Assembly: GCF_026719705.1 (NCBI RefSeq)
Contig: NZ_JAPPRR010000001.1
Coordinates: forward strand, 496,001 to 560,000
Reading direction: 5' to 3'
Length of the DNA: 64,000 nucleotides
Origin: Pseudokordiimonas caeni
GTDB taxonomy: Bacteria > Pseudomonadota > Alphaproteobacteria > Sphingomonadales > Kordiimonadaceae
The translations under genes and the position numbers were made by a program. Positions 43,722 to 53,827 of the stretch are shown here, piece after piece (position 1 is the first letter of the stretch; every line of letters starts with the position of its first letter). Below the pieces are notes generated by a model. The model was not told where the DNA came from, ran no database searches, and saw nothing but the letters and a program-made list of their open reading frames with translations.

Positions 43722-43736
43722 GTTCCTGTTTTGTTC
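43722..43736 (+). promoter_or_regulatory. LexA (SOS) box of the radical SAM gene
   Basis: GTTCCTGTTTTGTTC fits the alphaproteobacterial LexA operator GTTC-N7-GTTC exactly. It lies 20 bases before the ATG at 43756, next to a TATATA -10-like element. Confidence 0.75.
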
Positions 43737-43755
43737 TTATGCTATATAAAAAGGC

Positions 43756-44886
43756 ATGAGACAGAGCATGGCCATATCCGGCGATCCGACTGTCCGCGCA
43801 GAGATGTTGCGGGGGCGTGGTGCTGTGAGCAACCGCTCCGGCCGGTTCGAGCGCTTCGCGAAAAGCATTGCGGATGATGGCTGGGGGCCGGTCAGGGCCG
43901 ACCTTGAAGCGCTGGAAGAACAGCCAAAACTTCGGACCGAGGTCACGGACGAGCACCCCAGACATATCATCACGAAGAATGCCTCGCCGGACATTCCTTT
44001 TGACCGGTCGATCAACCCTTATCGGGGGTGCGAGCATGGCTGTGTTTATTGTTTTGCGCGACCGACCCACACCTATCATGGCCTGTCGGCCGGCCTCGAT
44101 TTCGAGACAAAGCTGTTCGCCAAGCCCGATGCTGCCGACCTCCTGAAAGCAGAACTTGCGAAGAAAGGCTATGAGCCCGCGCCCATCGCGATGGGGACGA
44201 ACACCGACCCCTATCAGCCGATCGAGCGGGAGCGGGGTATCACCCGCGCGCTTCTGGAGGTGCTCGACAAAGCCAGTCATCCGGTCACCATCGTTACCAA
44301 ATCCCGCCTTGTGGTGCGCGATATCGATCTCCTGTCGCGCATGGCGGAACGCAATCTGGTGAAAGTGGCGCTGTCGGTCACAACCCTCGACCCGAAGCTT
44401 GCCCGCACGCTGGAGCCCCGTGCCGCGACGCCGCAGCGCCGGCTGGATGCGATCAGGCTGCTCACTGATGCCGGCGTGCCCACGGGCGTGATGATGGCGC
44501 CGGTGATCCCGGCCATTAACGATCACGAGATGGAACGGGTGTTGGCCGCCGCTGCCCATGCGGGGGCGCGTGCGGCTGGTTATATCCTTGTGCGGCTGCC
44601 GCTCGAGGTCGCCGGGCTTTTCGAGGAATGGCTGGAAGCCAACTATCCGGATCGCAAGGACAGGGTGCTGTCGCGCCTTGCAGCCATGCGGGGCGGGCGG
44701 CTCAATGACCCGCGTTTCGGCAACCGCATGAAGGGCGAGGGGCTGGAGGCCGAACTGTTGCGCCAGCGTTTCGCGCTGATGTGCAAGCGTTTCGGCTATA
44801 ACAAGGATCGCATCCGGCTGGATACGAGTGCCTTCGAGCCGCCCCTCAAACCGGCGAGGGGCGGCCAGATGGATCTTTTCGGTTAG
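43756..44886 (+). CDS. PA0069-family radical SAM protein (spore-photoproduct-lyase-related)
   Basis: 376-residue iron-sulfur enzyme. The radical SAM cluster motif is 'CEHGCVYC' (Cys92, Cys96, Cys99, CxxxCxxC), within the family text 'SINPYRGCEHGCVYCFARPTH'; 'MGTNTDPYQPIER' and 'TKSRLVVRDIDLL' follow. Members are annotated only by homology to spore photoproduct lyase. The SOS box in front of it supports a DNA-repair role. It converges on the oxidoreductase gene with a four-base overlap. Confidence 0.9.
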   Translation: MRQSMAISGDPTVRAEMLRGRGAVSNRSGRFERFAKSIADDGWGPVRADLEALEEQPKLRTEVTDEHPRHIITKNASPDIPFDRSINPYRGCEHGCVYCFARPTHTYHGLSAGLDFETKLFAKPDAADLLKAELAKKGYEPAPIAMGTNTDPYQPIERERGITRALLEVLDKASHPVTIVTKSRLVVRDIDLLSRMAERNLVKVALSVTTLDPKLARTLEPRAATPQRRLDAIRLLTDAGVPTGVMMAPVIPAINDHEMERVLAAAAHAGARAAGYILVRLPLEVAGLFEEWLEANYPDRKDRVLSRLAAMRGGRLNDPRFGNRMKGEGLEAELLRQRFALMCKRFGYNKDRIRLDTSAFEPPLKPARGGQMDLFG

Positions 44887-45992
44887 ACCAGTTCGCCAAG
44901 CTTGGCCTTGTCGAACGCGGCGAGGCTGTCATAGGCGCCTTCACGTACTGTTTTCGCCCAGTCCGGGTTGGCGATAAGGGCGCGGCCGACAGCGACGAGA
45001 TCGAACTCGTTGTGCGCCAGCCGGTCCATCAGTTTGTCGAGGCTGGCAGGTGCCGCATTCGCAAAGCCCTTGGCGTTTTCATCGATGAAGCCCCCATCAA
45101 GACCGACGCTACCGACGGTGATCGTCGGCTTGCCGGTGATCTTCTTGGTCCAGCCGGCGAGGTTGAGGTCGCTGCCTTCAAACTCCGGCTCCCAGAAGCG
45201 GCGGGTGGAGCAGTGGAAGATATCGACGCCTGCGTCGGTGAGCGGGGCGAGGAAGGCTTCGAGCTCCGCGGGCGTCACCACGAGGCGGGCGGCATAATCC
45301 TGCTGTTTCCACTGCGACCAGCGCAGGATGATCGGGAAATCGGCACCAACGCGGGCGCGGATGGCCTTCACGATCTCGGCCGCGAAACGGGTGCGGGCTA
45401 CATAGTCGCCGCCCCATTTGTCGGTACGTTCGTTAAGGTCGCCCCAGAAGAACTGATCGACAAGATAGCCGTGCGCGCCGTGGATCTCGACAGCGTCAAA
45501 GCCGATGCGCTTGGCGTCTTCCGCCCCTTGCGCGAAGGCGTTGATCACGTCTTCGATATCCTGCTCGGTCATCTCGTGGCAGCGCTTCTTGCCCTTTGCC
45601 ACCATGCCAGAAGGGCCGTAGCCCGGTACGGTCGGATCGGGTTCGATCCCTTCCTTGCGTACCGATCCCACATGCCAGAGCTGAGGGGCGATCTTGCCGC
45701 CCGCGGCGTGCACGGCGTCCACCACCTTCTTCCAGCCGGCGAGGGCCTTGTCGCCATAGATGAAGGGCACGTTCGGGTAGCCGCTCGCCGCCGGATGGCC
45801 AATACAGGTACCTTCTGTGATGATAAGGCCAACATCGCCCTTTGCGCGGCGCTCGTAATAGGCCACGTTCATATCGTTCGGCACGTTGCCCGGCGAATAG
45901 GTGCGGGTCATCGGCGCCATCACCACGCGGTTCTTCAGTTCCAGCTTTTCGCTTTTGAACGGGGTGAAAAGGGCGTCGGTTGAATGGGTCAT
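44883..45992 (-). CDS. FMN-dependent NADH:flavin oxidoreductase (old yellow enzyme family)
   Basis: 369-residue TIM-barrel flavoenzyme that reduces activated C=C bonds. 'LELKNRVVMAPMTRTYSPGNVPND' and 'HGAHGYLVDQFFWGDLNERTDKWGG' are the family marks; the active-site His-x2-His is in 'IHGAHGYL' and 'VGRALIANPDWA' binds FMN phosphate. ATG at 45992 chosen, six codons inside the longest frame. Physiological substrate unknown. Confidence 0.9.
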   Translation of the reverse strand: MTHSTDALFTPFKSEKLELKNRVVMAPMTRTYSPGNVPNDMNVAYYERRAKGDVGLIITEGTCIGHPAASGYPNVPFIYGDKALAGWKKVVDAVHAAGGKIAPQLWHVGSVRKEGIEPDPTVPGYGPSGMVAKGKKRCHEMTEQDIEDVINAFAQGAEDAKRIGFDAVEIHGAHGYLVDQFFWGDLNERTDKWGGDYVARTRFAAEIVKAIRARVGADFPIILRWSQWKQQDYAARLVVTPAELEAFLAPLTDAGVDIFHCSTRRFWEPEFEGSDLNLAGWTKKITGKPTITVGSVGLDGGFIDENAKGFANAAPASLDKLMDRLAHNEFDLVAVGRALIANPDWAKTVREGAYDSLAAFDKAKLGELV

Positions 45993-46108
45993 AAGATTTC
46001 CGATCTTCACAAATGCGTCAGCGGCCGGGCCAGCCTTCAGGCCAACCGTTGTCCAACCGGCCGCGGGGAGCTAGGTTGAAAGACATATCACCAAGGGAGA
46101 ATTGGGCC

Positions 46109-46654
46109 ATGTTCAGGAAATGTCTAGGGGTAGCTGTCGCATTTGTGATCGCGGGCGCTGCCATCGCTGCGGAAAAGACCGCGTGGGACTTCACGCTGAC
46201 CTCCATCGACTATACCGACATGCCGATGGAAGCTTACAAGGGCAAGGCGGTGCTGGTGGTGAACACCGCATCCTATTGCGGCTTCACCCCGCAGTATGAA
46301 GGCCTGCAGAAGCTTTATGACGAATACAAGGACAAGGGCCTTGTGGTGCTGGGTGTGCCCGCCAACGATTTCGGCGATCAGGAGCCGGGCTCGGAGCGCA
46401 ACATCAAGAATTTCTGCAAGGTGAATTTTGCGGTCAATTTCCCGATGACCAAAAAGATGGTCGTCAATGGTTCGGAAGGCACCGCCGACTTCTATAACTG
46501 GATGGCCGAGGAGCAGGGCGAGGAAAGCCGCCCCAAATGGAACTTCCACAAATATCTGATCGGCCGCGATGGCCACACGGTTGCATGGTTCGGCAGCAAG
46601 GTGGAACCGGATAGCGCCGAGCTTAAGGCGGCGGTGGAAAAAGCGCTGAACTAG
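46109..46654 (+). CDS. Glutathione-peroxidase family protein, exported
   Basis: 181-residue thiol peroxidase. The ATG at 46109 follows GGGAG and a signal peptide ends 'AAIAAEK' (residue about 21), so it is periplasmic. Peroxidatic Cys57 is in 'NTASYCGFTPQY'; Gln/Trp/Asn partners appear in 'VPANDFGDQEPGS' and 'PKWNFHKYLI'. It uses Cys, not selenocysteine, and probably thioredoxin-like reductants. Its end overlaps the convergent PhyH gene by four bases. Confidence 0.92.
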   Translation: MFRKCLGVAVAFVIAGAAIAAEKTAWDFTLTSIDYTDMPMEAYKGKAVLVVNTASYCGFTPQYEGLQKLYDEYKDKGLVVLGVPANDFGDQEPGSERNIKNFCKVNFAVNFPMTKKMVVNGSEGTADFYNWMAEEQGEESRPKWNFHKYLIGRDGHTVAWFGSKVEPDSAELKAAVEKALN

Positions 46655-47502
46655 GCGCGCTGCAACCAGTTGTCGGCCGGGTAGTGCGCTGCCCCGTCGA
46701 CCACATGAACGGTATAGGCGTGCCGCGAGCGGGGCGAAAGATTTGGCCCCGAAAGGTGCGGCAGAAGCCCGTGAAGCACAATGAGGGTCCCTTTCGGCAC
46801 AGCGAGGGGGACCTTTTTTTCTTCCTCGAACGGCGTGGCATCCAGCGTTTCAGTATAGGTGCCGGTGTCGCCGGTGCGACGGAAGCGTTCCTTCGGTGCA
46901 TCGCCCACATGCGCGCCGGGGATAGCCCACATGCAGCCGTTTTCTTCTGTGGCATCCTCGACCGCCAGCCAGAAGCCGAGCACGCTTTGCGGTTCGGTCC
47001 AGAGGTAAGTGGCATCCTGGTGGCACACCACCTCGCCGCCGATTTCCGGCTGTTTGAAGATATACATCGACTGCACCGGATCAGGCTGTACGTGGCCAAG
47101 CGCCTTCGCGAGCCCCATCATCTTTTCGCTGTTCGAAAAGGCGCTGAAAACGGGATCAAGCGTGTGGAGCGCATGGCCCACCTTGTTGATAGCCACATTC
47201 AGCGGGCGGGTGAGATTGCCTTGGGTATCAAGCGCCCCGGCTTCGAAGAAAAAGCGAATGTCGGTGGCGCTATCGAGGAAATAGCGGTCCCGAGAGGGCT
47301 CGTCCGCTGTCGCCGAAAAGACCGTGCGGTGGGCATCGGGGTCGAAGCCCGTGGTGATTTCCGCCATCCGCGTCTTCATGGCATCGCACTCGGCCACGCT
47401 TGCATAATTTTCCAGCACCAGCACACCGTCGCGCGCGAAAGCGGCGATCATCTCAGGCGTGGCGGCGGCAAAATTGCGGGCGTCGAAGCGGGGCAGGGTC
47501 AT
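46651..47502 (-). CDS. Phytanoyl-CoA dioxygenase (PhyH) family protein
   Basis: 283-residue Fe(II)/2-oxoglutarate oxygenase. Iron ligands His161 and Asp163 in 'CHQDATYL'; a distal His in 'VVLHGLLPHLSG'-type text ('IVLHGLLPHLSGPN') and the 2-oxoglutarate Arg in 'SPRSRHAYTVHVV'. The ATG at 47502 opens the family N-terminus ('IAAFARDGVLVLENY'); the frame extends upstream without similarity. Substrate unknown, perhaps a lipid or quorum-type metabolite. Confidence 0.9.
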   Translation of the reverse strand: MTLPRFDARNFAAATPEMIAAFARDGVLVLENYASVAECDAMKTRMAEITTGFDPDAHRTVFSATADEPSRDRYFLDSATDIRFFFEAGALDTQGNLTRPLNVAINKVGHALHTLDPVFSAFSNSEKMMGLAKALGHVQPDPVQSMYIFKQPEIGGEVVCHQDATYLWTEPQSVLGFWLAVEDATEENGCMWAIPGAHVGDAPKERFRRTGDTGTYTETLDATPFEEEKKVPLAVPKGTLIVLHGLLPHLSGPNLSPRSRHAYTVHVVDGAAHYPADNWLQRA

Positions 47503-47617
47503 GGTCGTGTCTCCTATCGCCCGAGAAGAAGCACGCGGCGCGAAATCCGTCAAGCGAAGGGCTTGATCTTGTCTCCCATTCAGCCTACTCGGAGAGGAGA
47601 ACAAAAGGGGAGCATCG

Positions 47618-48874
47618 ATGAGCATCACGGAACTACTGCCGATTGTCACGGGCGGGCTTGTTGTCCTTCTGCTGCTCCTTCTTGTTACCGTGATCCGCAA
47701 GCTTTCAAGCCTTGGCGAACAGGTGGCCGATGCGGGTGACCCGGCGGCGCTGATCCGGCTGGATACGCGGCTCACCGATATGGGCGTGCAGGCCGACCGG
47801 CGCGAAGCGGCGATCCGCGATGAATTCCGCGCCAACCGCGATGAAATCTCGAAAGCCGTCGCCAATCTTGCCGAGCAGATCCGCCGCATGGGGGCGGAGG
47901 CCAATCAGGCGCAAACCGATTTTCGCGACAAGCTGGATCAAAAGATGGCCGAGCTTCGCGCGGAGAACAGCGCCAAGCTTGAGGAAATGCGCAAGACGGT
48001 CGACGAAAAGCTGCAGACAACGCTGGAGCGCCGCCTTTCGGAAAGCTTCAAGACAGTGTCCGAGCGGCTGGAGGCCGTGCATGCGGGCCTTGGCGAGATG
48101 CAGAAGCTGGCGACCGGGGTGGGCGACCTGAAGCGGGTACTGACCAACGTCAAATCCCGCGGCACGTTCGGCGAGGTGCAGCTGGAGCTGCTGATCCATG
48201 ATTTCCTGACGCCGGACCAGTTTCTGGCGAATTTCGATTGCGGCAAGCGCTCGGGTGGGGAGCGGGTGGAGTTCGGCATCAAGGTGCCGGGCACGGCGCA
48301 GGATGTGTTCCTGCCGGTGGATGCCAAATTCCCGACCGAGGATTACGAACGCCTTCTGGCTGCCGTCGAGATCGGCGACAAGGATGCGATTGATGTGGCA
48401 GGCACCGCTATCGAGCGGGCCATCCGCCGCTTCGCCAAGGATATTTCGGACAAATATATCAACCCGCCCCACACGACCGACTGGGCGATCCTGTTTGTGC
48501 CGACCGAAGGGCTTTATGCCGAAGTGTTGCGCCGCCCCGGCCTTTTCGAGGCCCTGCAGCGCGACCTGAAAGTGACGGTCGCGGGCCCCACCAACTTCCA
48601 GGTGCTCCTCTCTACCTTCCGCATGCAGTTCAAACAGGTGGCACTGGCCGAGCGTGCGAGCGAAGTGTGGCAGGTGCTGGGCGCGGTGAAGGGCGAGTTC
48701 GACCGTTACGGCGAGCAGGTGGGGTCGCTCGCCAAAAGTCTCTCAACCGCACAGAACCATGTTGAGAAACTGGATGTACGGCGGCGCCAGATGCTTCGCG
48801 CGCTCAAGAGCGTCGAAACGCTTGATGAAAGTCAGACAACGGCCCTTCTCGGCAGCCATGACGAAAGTGAATAG
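47618..48874 (+). CDS. rmuC: DNA recombination protein RmuC
   Basis: 418-residue protein limiting recombination at inverted repeats. N-terminal membrane helix (about residues 8-27), long coiled coil (about 45-170), then the conserved RmuC nuclease-like core ('VKSRGTFGEVQLELLIHDFL', 'VFLPVDAKFPTEDYERLL', 'DKYINPPHTTDWAILFVPTEGLYAEVLRRPGL'). GGGG lies before the ATG. No relation to the neighbouring PhyH or small-ORF region is apparent. Confidence 0.95.
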   Translation: MSITELLPIVTGGLVVLLLLLLVTVIRKLSSLGEQVADAGDPAALIRLDTRLTDMGVQADRREAAIRDEFRANRDEISKAVANLAEQIRRMGAEANQAQTDFRDKLDQKMAELRAENSAKLEEMRKTVDEKLQTTLERRLSESFKTVSERLEAVHAGLGEMQKLATGVGDLKRVLTNVKSRGTFGEVQLELLIHDFLTPDQFLANFDCGKRSGGERVEFGIKVPGTAQDVFLPVDAKFPTEDYERLLAAVEIGDKDAIDVAGTAIERAIRRFAKDISDKYINPPHTTDWAILFVPTEGLYAEVLRRPGLFEALQRDLKVTVAGPTNFQVLLSTFRMQFKQVALAERASEVWQVLGAVKGEFDRYGEQVGSLAKSLSTAQNHVEKLDVRRRQMLRALKSVETLDESQTTALLGSHDESE

Positions 48875-48927
48875 CTGCTATGCAGGCCCAATTGCGATAA
48901 AGCGTGCGATTTTTGCGGTGGGGCTTC

Positions 48928-48956
48928 TTGAAGACAAATGAAGCCTGCCATATATA
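48928..48956 (+). promoter_or_regulatory. Sigma-70 promoter of the small-ORF transcript
   Basis: TTGAAG (48928-48933), exactly 17 bases, TATATA (48951-48956). It sits 54 bases after the rmuC stop. The predicted start near 48963 gives a 125-base leader with repeats of GAGTACAAA. Confidence 0.6.
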
Positions 48957-49087
48957 GGCTGTGTACCGAGTACAAACGAGTACAAAAGGGCCACCAAATA
49001 AAAACGGCCCATATAACGACGACAGCAACAGTGAAGGTGACCAGACCCAAAACGGGCGGTCCTTCCATATACAGCGAGGATATAAAC

Positions 49088-49219
49088 ATGTTTACCGAAC
49101 TTATGACCGTTTCGAGACCGTCGAGCACCCGTACTGCCCCGAGCAGTGTGCCGATGATGGATGTGCGTGTTGCACGCCGCCGCCGCCGCAATGTGCGGAT
49201 GGCGCGGATCGCCGCCTGA
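49088..49219 (+). CDS. Small Arg-rich protein of 43 residues, not recognised
   Basis: A short ORF with GAGGA seven bases before its ATG and a sigma-70 promoter 130 bases upstream. The N-terminal half is Ser/Thr/Pro-rich ('TVSRPSSTRTAPSS'), the C-terminus basic ('VARRRRRNVRMARIAA', six Arg among ten residues). No domain or family recognised. A longer in-frame version would start before the predicted transcript, so the short form is preferred. Coding is unproven: high-Arg text can arise by chance in GC-rich DNA. Confidence 0.45.
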   Translation: MFTELMTVSRPSSTRTAPSSVPMMDVRVARRRRRNVRMARIAA

Positions 49220-49440
49220 ACCATTCATTCGAACGTGACGGGCTTCTGCCCCTAGCCCCCTGAACTGAGGAAAGTCCGTCAACGTCGAAGGCCGGTTCCG
49301 GCTGCGGGATGTCTTTGCCAAGGCAGCGTCCCCCATAGCCTTCGCACTGCCGTGCCGGACCGGCCGCCTCCAATTCGTTTTGAGTACAGCTTCCCTCCGG
49401 GGAAGCCTTCTGAGCCTATCCATACCACCCCACTTGAACA
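49220..49440 (+). other. Untranslated stretch with predicted hairpins
   Basis: No ORF. Small hairpins are visible (GCTTCCC / GGGAAGC near 49387-49404; GCCGG / CCGGC near 49290). It leads to the terminator at 49441. It is probably the 3' part of the small-ORF mRNA or a small RNA. An 11-base match to the RNase P conserved block (GAGGAAAGTCC, 49267-49277) is judged accidental. Confidence 0.35.
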
Positions 49441-49473
49441 GCGCCTCCATTTCCCGGGAGGCGCTTTTCTTTT
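49441..49473 (+). terminator. Intrinsic terminator of the 48.96-49.47 kb transcript
   Basis: GCGCCTCC / GGAGGCGC stem, 8-base loop, then TTTTCTTTT. Confidence 0.8.
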
Positions 49474-49497
49474 GTGCAGCGCAGATAGATGTAGGGA

Positions 49498-50517
49498 TCA
49501 GGCCTCGACGAGCGAGCGGACAAGCAGCCGGAGGCCTGCAGCGCGCCAGTTGTCGAACGGCTTGTCGCGCTCGTGGATGCGGTCCTCAAGCGTCAGCCAG
49601 CGCGCCAGCGTCTGGAACAGGATCAGATGCTTCAGGATATCGCCGTCCGGGAACAGGTCGGGGCCGTAACCGTTGACGAAGGCGCGCCACCAGGGGCGCT
49701 CCTCCACCGGCATCGGCTGGAACCGGGCGCGGAGCGGCAACAGGTCGGTGGTCAAGAGATAGGTGATCATGCGGGCCATGTCGGTGCAGATGGGCACCTG
49801 CTTGCGGCCCCAGATATCGATGCCGATCACCCGGCGCGGGCTGATCAGGATATTGCTCGGGGTGAAGTCGCCGTGGCTCATCGTGTGTCGCCCCATGCGG
49901 CCGTCAAGGGCTGCAGAGCCCTCCTCGAACCGTTCCATGCCGGCCTGAAACACACTGTCGCGCGCCAACCGCTTGGCGGCATCGGCATGCTGATCGGCGC
50001 GGCGGGCAATGAGCGCGCGGAAATGATCGGCATCAAAGGGCTTCAATTCGGTGCGGGCCGCCTGATGGAAACGGCGGAGCCAGCCGCCCGTCAGCTTGAT
50101 CGCCTCGAACTGGCGCCAGCGATTGACAAGGTTGAGCACCAGCACCTTCGTCAGCGTCGGTGCCTCCACCCATTCCATCACCAGAAGGCGCTGGGCATCG
50201 TCATGGCCATAAAGTTCCGGTACCATGAAGCCGCTGTCGGTGCCTTTCATCAGCGGATGATATTTCAGCAGGGCATCGCGCTGGGCTGGAAAGGCGCCGC
50301 CAAGGCCCACGTCATCACGGTAGCTTTTCAGCACCACGATGCGCTTCTCGGCCTTTGAATCGAGAAAATAGAGATCGCACTTGCGGGAGGCAATCCGCCG
50401 GTCTTTTACGTCCCAGTCCGTGCCGCCGAAACGGTCGCCGAGGATAGCGCGCGCCGCCTCTTCGATATGGCCGGGGATGGGGGAGGTCATACCGGTCAGT
50501 GTCCTTGCCTGTTGCAT
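49498..50517 (-). CDS. APH/choline-kinase-like phosphotransferase family protein
   Basis: 339-residue protein kinase-like fold. The catalytic loop 'HGDFTPSNIL' (about residue 215) and the metal loop 'GIDIWG' (in place of DxD/DFG) are present, and 'VVLKSY' carries the ATP-contacting Lys. Such proteins phosphorylate aminoglycosides, choline or sugars, or act on lipids; no antibiotic-resistance context is visible and chromosomal housekeeping is likely. ATG at 50517 used; an internal ATG lies ten codons on. Confidence 0.8.
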   Translation of the reverse strand: MQQARTLTGMTSPIPGHIEEAARAILGDRFGGTDWDVKDRRIASRKCDLYFLDSKAEKRIVVLKSYRDDVGLGGAFPAQRDALLKYHPLMKGTDSGFMVPELYGHDDAQRLLVMEWVEAPTLTKVLVLNLVNRWRQFEAIKLTGGWLRRFHQAARTELKPFDADHFRALIARRADQHADAAKRLARDSVFQAGMERFEEGSAALDGRMGRHTMSHGDFTPSNILISPRRVIGIDIWGRKQVPICTDMARMITYLLTTDLLPLRARFQPMPVEERPWWRAFVNGYGPDLFPDGDILKHLILFQTLARWLTLEDRIHERDKPFDNWRAAGLRLLVRSLVEA

Positions 50518-50615
50518 GATGCGTCACTCGCTACCATTCTTTTTTCTATCATAGCGGAGGGCGGCTGCCATCCGGTAGTGATAGCTAAAATTTTGACGCC
50601 AAATCGGGAGAAATT

Positions 50616-51279
50616 ATGACGCTGTTTGATCATGCCGGGATCGATCTTTCCGCCGGCCCCGACTGGCGCGCCGAGGAACGGATGATGGCGGAGCTTGGCG
50701 GGCTTGTTTGCGGCGTTGATGAGGTCGGGCGCGGGCCGCTTGCCGGCCCCGTGGTCGCGGCTGCCGTGATCCTTGATCCCGTCCGCGTGCCGGTGGGGCT
50801 CAATGACAGCAAGAAGCTCACCGAAAAAGCGCGTGTAAGGCTGGCCGCTGAAATCCGCGAAGTGGCGCTCGCGGTTTCAATCGCGGAGGCGAGCGTTGAG
50901 GAGATCGATACGATCAATATCCTCGAAGCTGCGATGCTCGCCATGCGGCGGGCGGTCGCCGGGCTCGCCGTTCGCCCCCTCGGCGCACTTGTCGATGGCA
51001 ACCGCGACCCCCTCATTGGCATCACCACCGAGACCCTCGTGAAGGGAGATGCGAGGTCCCTTTCGATCGCCGCAGCATCGATTGTCGCAAAAGTTTTTCG
51101 TGACGAACTGATGAAAAATCTGGCCGAAAAACACCCCGAATACGGTTGGGACCGAAACGCAGGATATGGTGTGCCGGTCCATCTTGAGGCTCTAAAACTT
51201 GTGGGCGTGACCCCATTTCACCGGAAATCCTTCGCGCCGATTCGCGATATTTTACATCAACAAAATACCTTAACTGATT

Positions 51280-51281
<2 letters not shown>
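50616..51281 (+). CDS. rnhB: Ribonuclease HII
   Basis: 221-residue cytosolic nuclease removing ribonucleotides from DNA. 'VCGVDEVGRGPLAGPVVAAAV' provides the first Asp-Glu pair; 'LGALVDGN' and 'IAAASIVAKVFRDELM' contain the others. GGGAGA lies before the ATG. It directly precedes ccrM, an arrangement I recall from other alphaproteobacteria. Confidence 0.96.
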
Positions 51282-52538
<1,257 letters not shown>

Positions 52539-52677
52539 GACAGCTCCGGGCCTGCCACACGCCGGCCCGGACAGCCAGTTGCCTGCCAGTGTTGCGGCGG
52601 GCGCCCTCGCCATCCTCACATCCCGCGCAGGATGGCGGACTCCTTGGGAAGGGGCTTGCCCGCCCCGACCCCTCCGT

Positions 52678-52714
52678 TGGACGCCCCTCATGCCCATGGG
52701 GGCGTCCATTTTTT
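52678..52714 (+). terminator. Intrinsic terminator of ccrM
   Basis: TGGACGCCCC / GGGGCGTCCA stem, 11-base loop, followed by TTTTTT that touches the convergent mutY stop. Confidence 0.85.
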
Positions 52715-53744
52715 ATGGGTAAAGGCCCACCATCTTCACAAACACGGTCGGCAGGCCGGCTTCGTCCAGATCCTCGATCCGCACCCATTCGCCGTTCGGG
52801 AGGTTGATGCGCCCGGATATCTCCGCCGCTGCTACCCGGGTTTCCAGATGGAAATGAGTGAAGGTGTGGCGGGCGATGCCATCCAGTAGCTGCCAGTCCC
52901 CGGTCGCGGGTGCATGGGCGGCCCAGTCATCCGGGAAATCGGCTAGCGCTTCCCACGGCGTTGAATATAGCCCCGGCATGCCGCCGAGCAGGCCTTTGGG
53001 CGGGCGGCGCTCCAGCAGGACATGGCCATTGTGCGTGGGCATGAAGGCGACCGTGCGGCGGGTCGGCTTTTCCTTCTTCGGGGCTTTCACCGGGAAACGC
53101 TCGGGCTCCCCCGCTGCATGGGCGGCGCAGTCGGGCTGCAGCGGGCAGAGGAGGCATTTCGGATTTTTGGGCGTGCAGATGCTGCTGCCCAGATCCATGC
53201 AGGCTTGTGCGAAGTCGCCGGGGCGGTCACGGGGCACCAATGTTGCCGTTTTTACCTTGATCTCGGCCTTTCCCTTCGGGAGCGGCGTTTCGATGCGGAA
53301 AAGGCGGCTTATTACGCGCTCCACATTGCCGTCCACCACCGTGGCAGCCTCGCCGAAGGCAATGGCGGCGACGGCTGCCGCCGTATAGTCGCCAACGCCG
53401 GGCAGGGCACGCAGGGCTGCTTCGGTTGCCGGGAAGCGGCCACCGTGATCGCGGGCCACGGCCTCGGCGCATTTATGGAGGTTGCGGGCGCGGGCATAGT
53501 AGCCAAGCCCTGCCCATGCCTTCAGCACGTCTTCAAGTGGCGCATTCGCGAGGTCGGTGACCTTTGGCCAGCGCTTCAGGAAATCGGCATAATAGCCTTT
53601 GACTGTGGCGACCGTCGTCTGCTGCAGCATCACTTCCGATAGCCACACATGATAGGCGTCGCCAACCTCGCCGGGCTTCGCGCGCCAGGGCAGGTCCCGC
53701 CTGTGGCGGTCGTACCAGTCAAGAAGGCGGGAGGCGGGCGTCAT
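52713..53744 (-). CDS. mutY: Adenine DNA glycosylase MutY
   Basis: Base-excision enzyme that removes A mispaired with 8-oxoG. 343 residues from the ATG at 53744; the open frame continues far upstream without similarity. Glu37 ('WLSEVMLQQTT') and Asp138 ('VVDGNVERV') are the catalytic pair, 'LPGVGDYTA' is the HhH motif, and Cys190/197/200/206 give C-x6-C-x2-C-x5-C for the [4Fe-4S] cluster. A C-terminal NUDIX-like OG-recognition domain follows. Divergent from the DUF721 gene. Confidence 0.96.
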   Translation of the reverse strand: MTPASRLLDWYDRHRRDLPWRAKPGEVGDAYHVWLSEVMLQQTTVATVKGYYADFLKRWPKVTDLANAPLEDVLKAWAGLGYYARARNLHKCAEAVARDHGGRFPATEAALRALPGVGDYTAAAVAAIAFGEAATVVDGNVERVISRLFRIETPLPKGKAEIKVKTATLVPRDRPGDFAQACMDLGSSICTPKNPKCLLCPLQPDCAAHAAGEPERFPVKAPKKEKPTRRTVAFMPTHNGHVLLERRPPKGLLGGMPGLYSTPWEALADFPDDWAAHAPATGDWQLLDGIARHTFTHFHLETRVAAAEISGRINLPNGEWVRIEDLDEAGLPTVFVKMVGLYP

Positions 53745-53827
53745 CGGGTGCGGGTTTCCTTGAGCGCGGGGCGCTGATCCTGTAGCAAGGAGGGCGAGCA
53801 TAGCGGGCGCAACCCCGAGGGCAAGAC

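Noticed and set aside
48938-49219. 93-codon version of the small Arg-rich ORF
   Set aside because: Its ATG lies upstream of the predicted transcription start and has no ribosome site; the ATG at 49088 does.
49267-49277. GAGGAAAGTCC, identical to a conserved block of RNase P RNA
   Set aside because: No partner ACAGAA/GGCTTAC block or P4 pairing follows within 250 bases, and the element is far shorter than rnpB. Chance occurrence is plausible.
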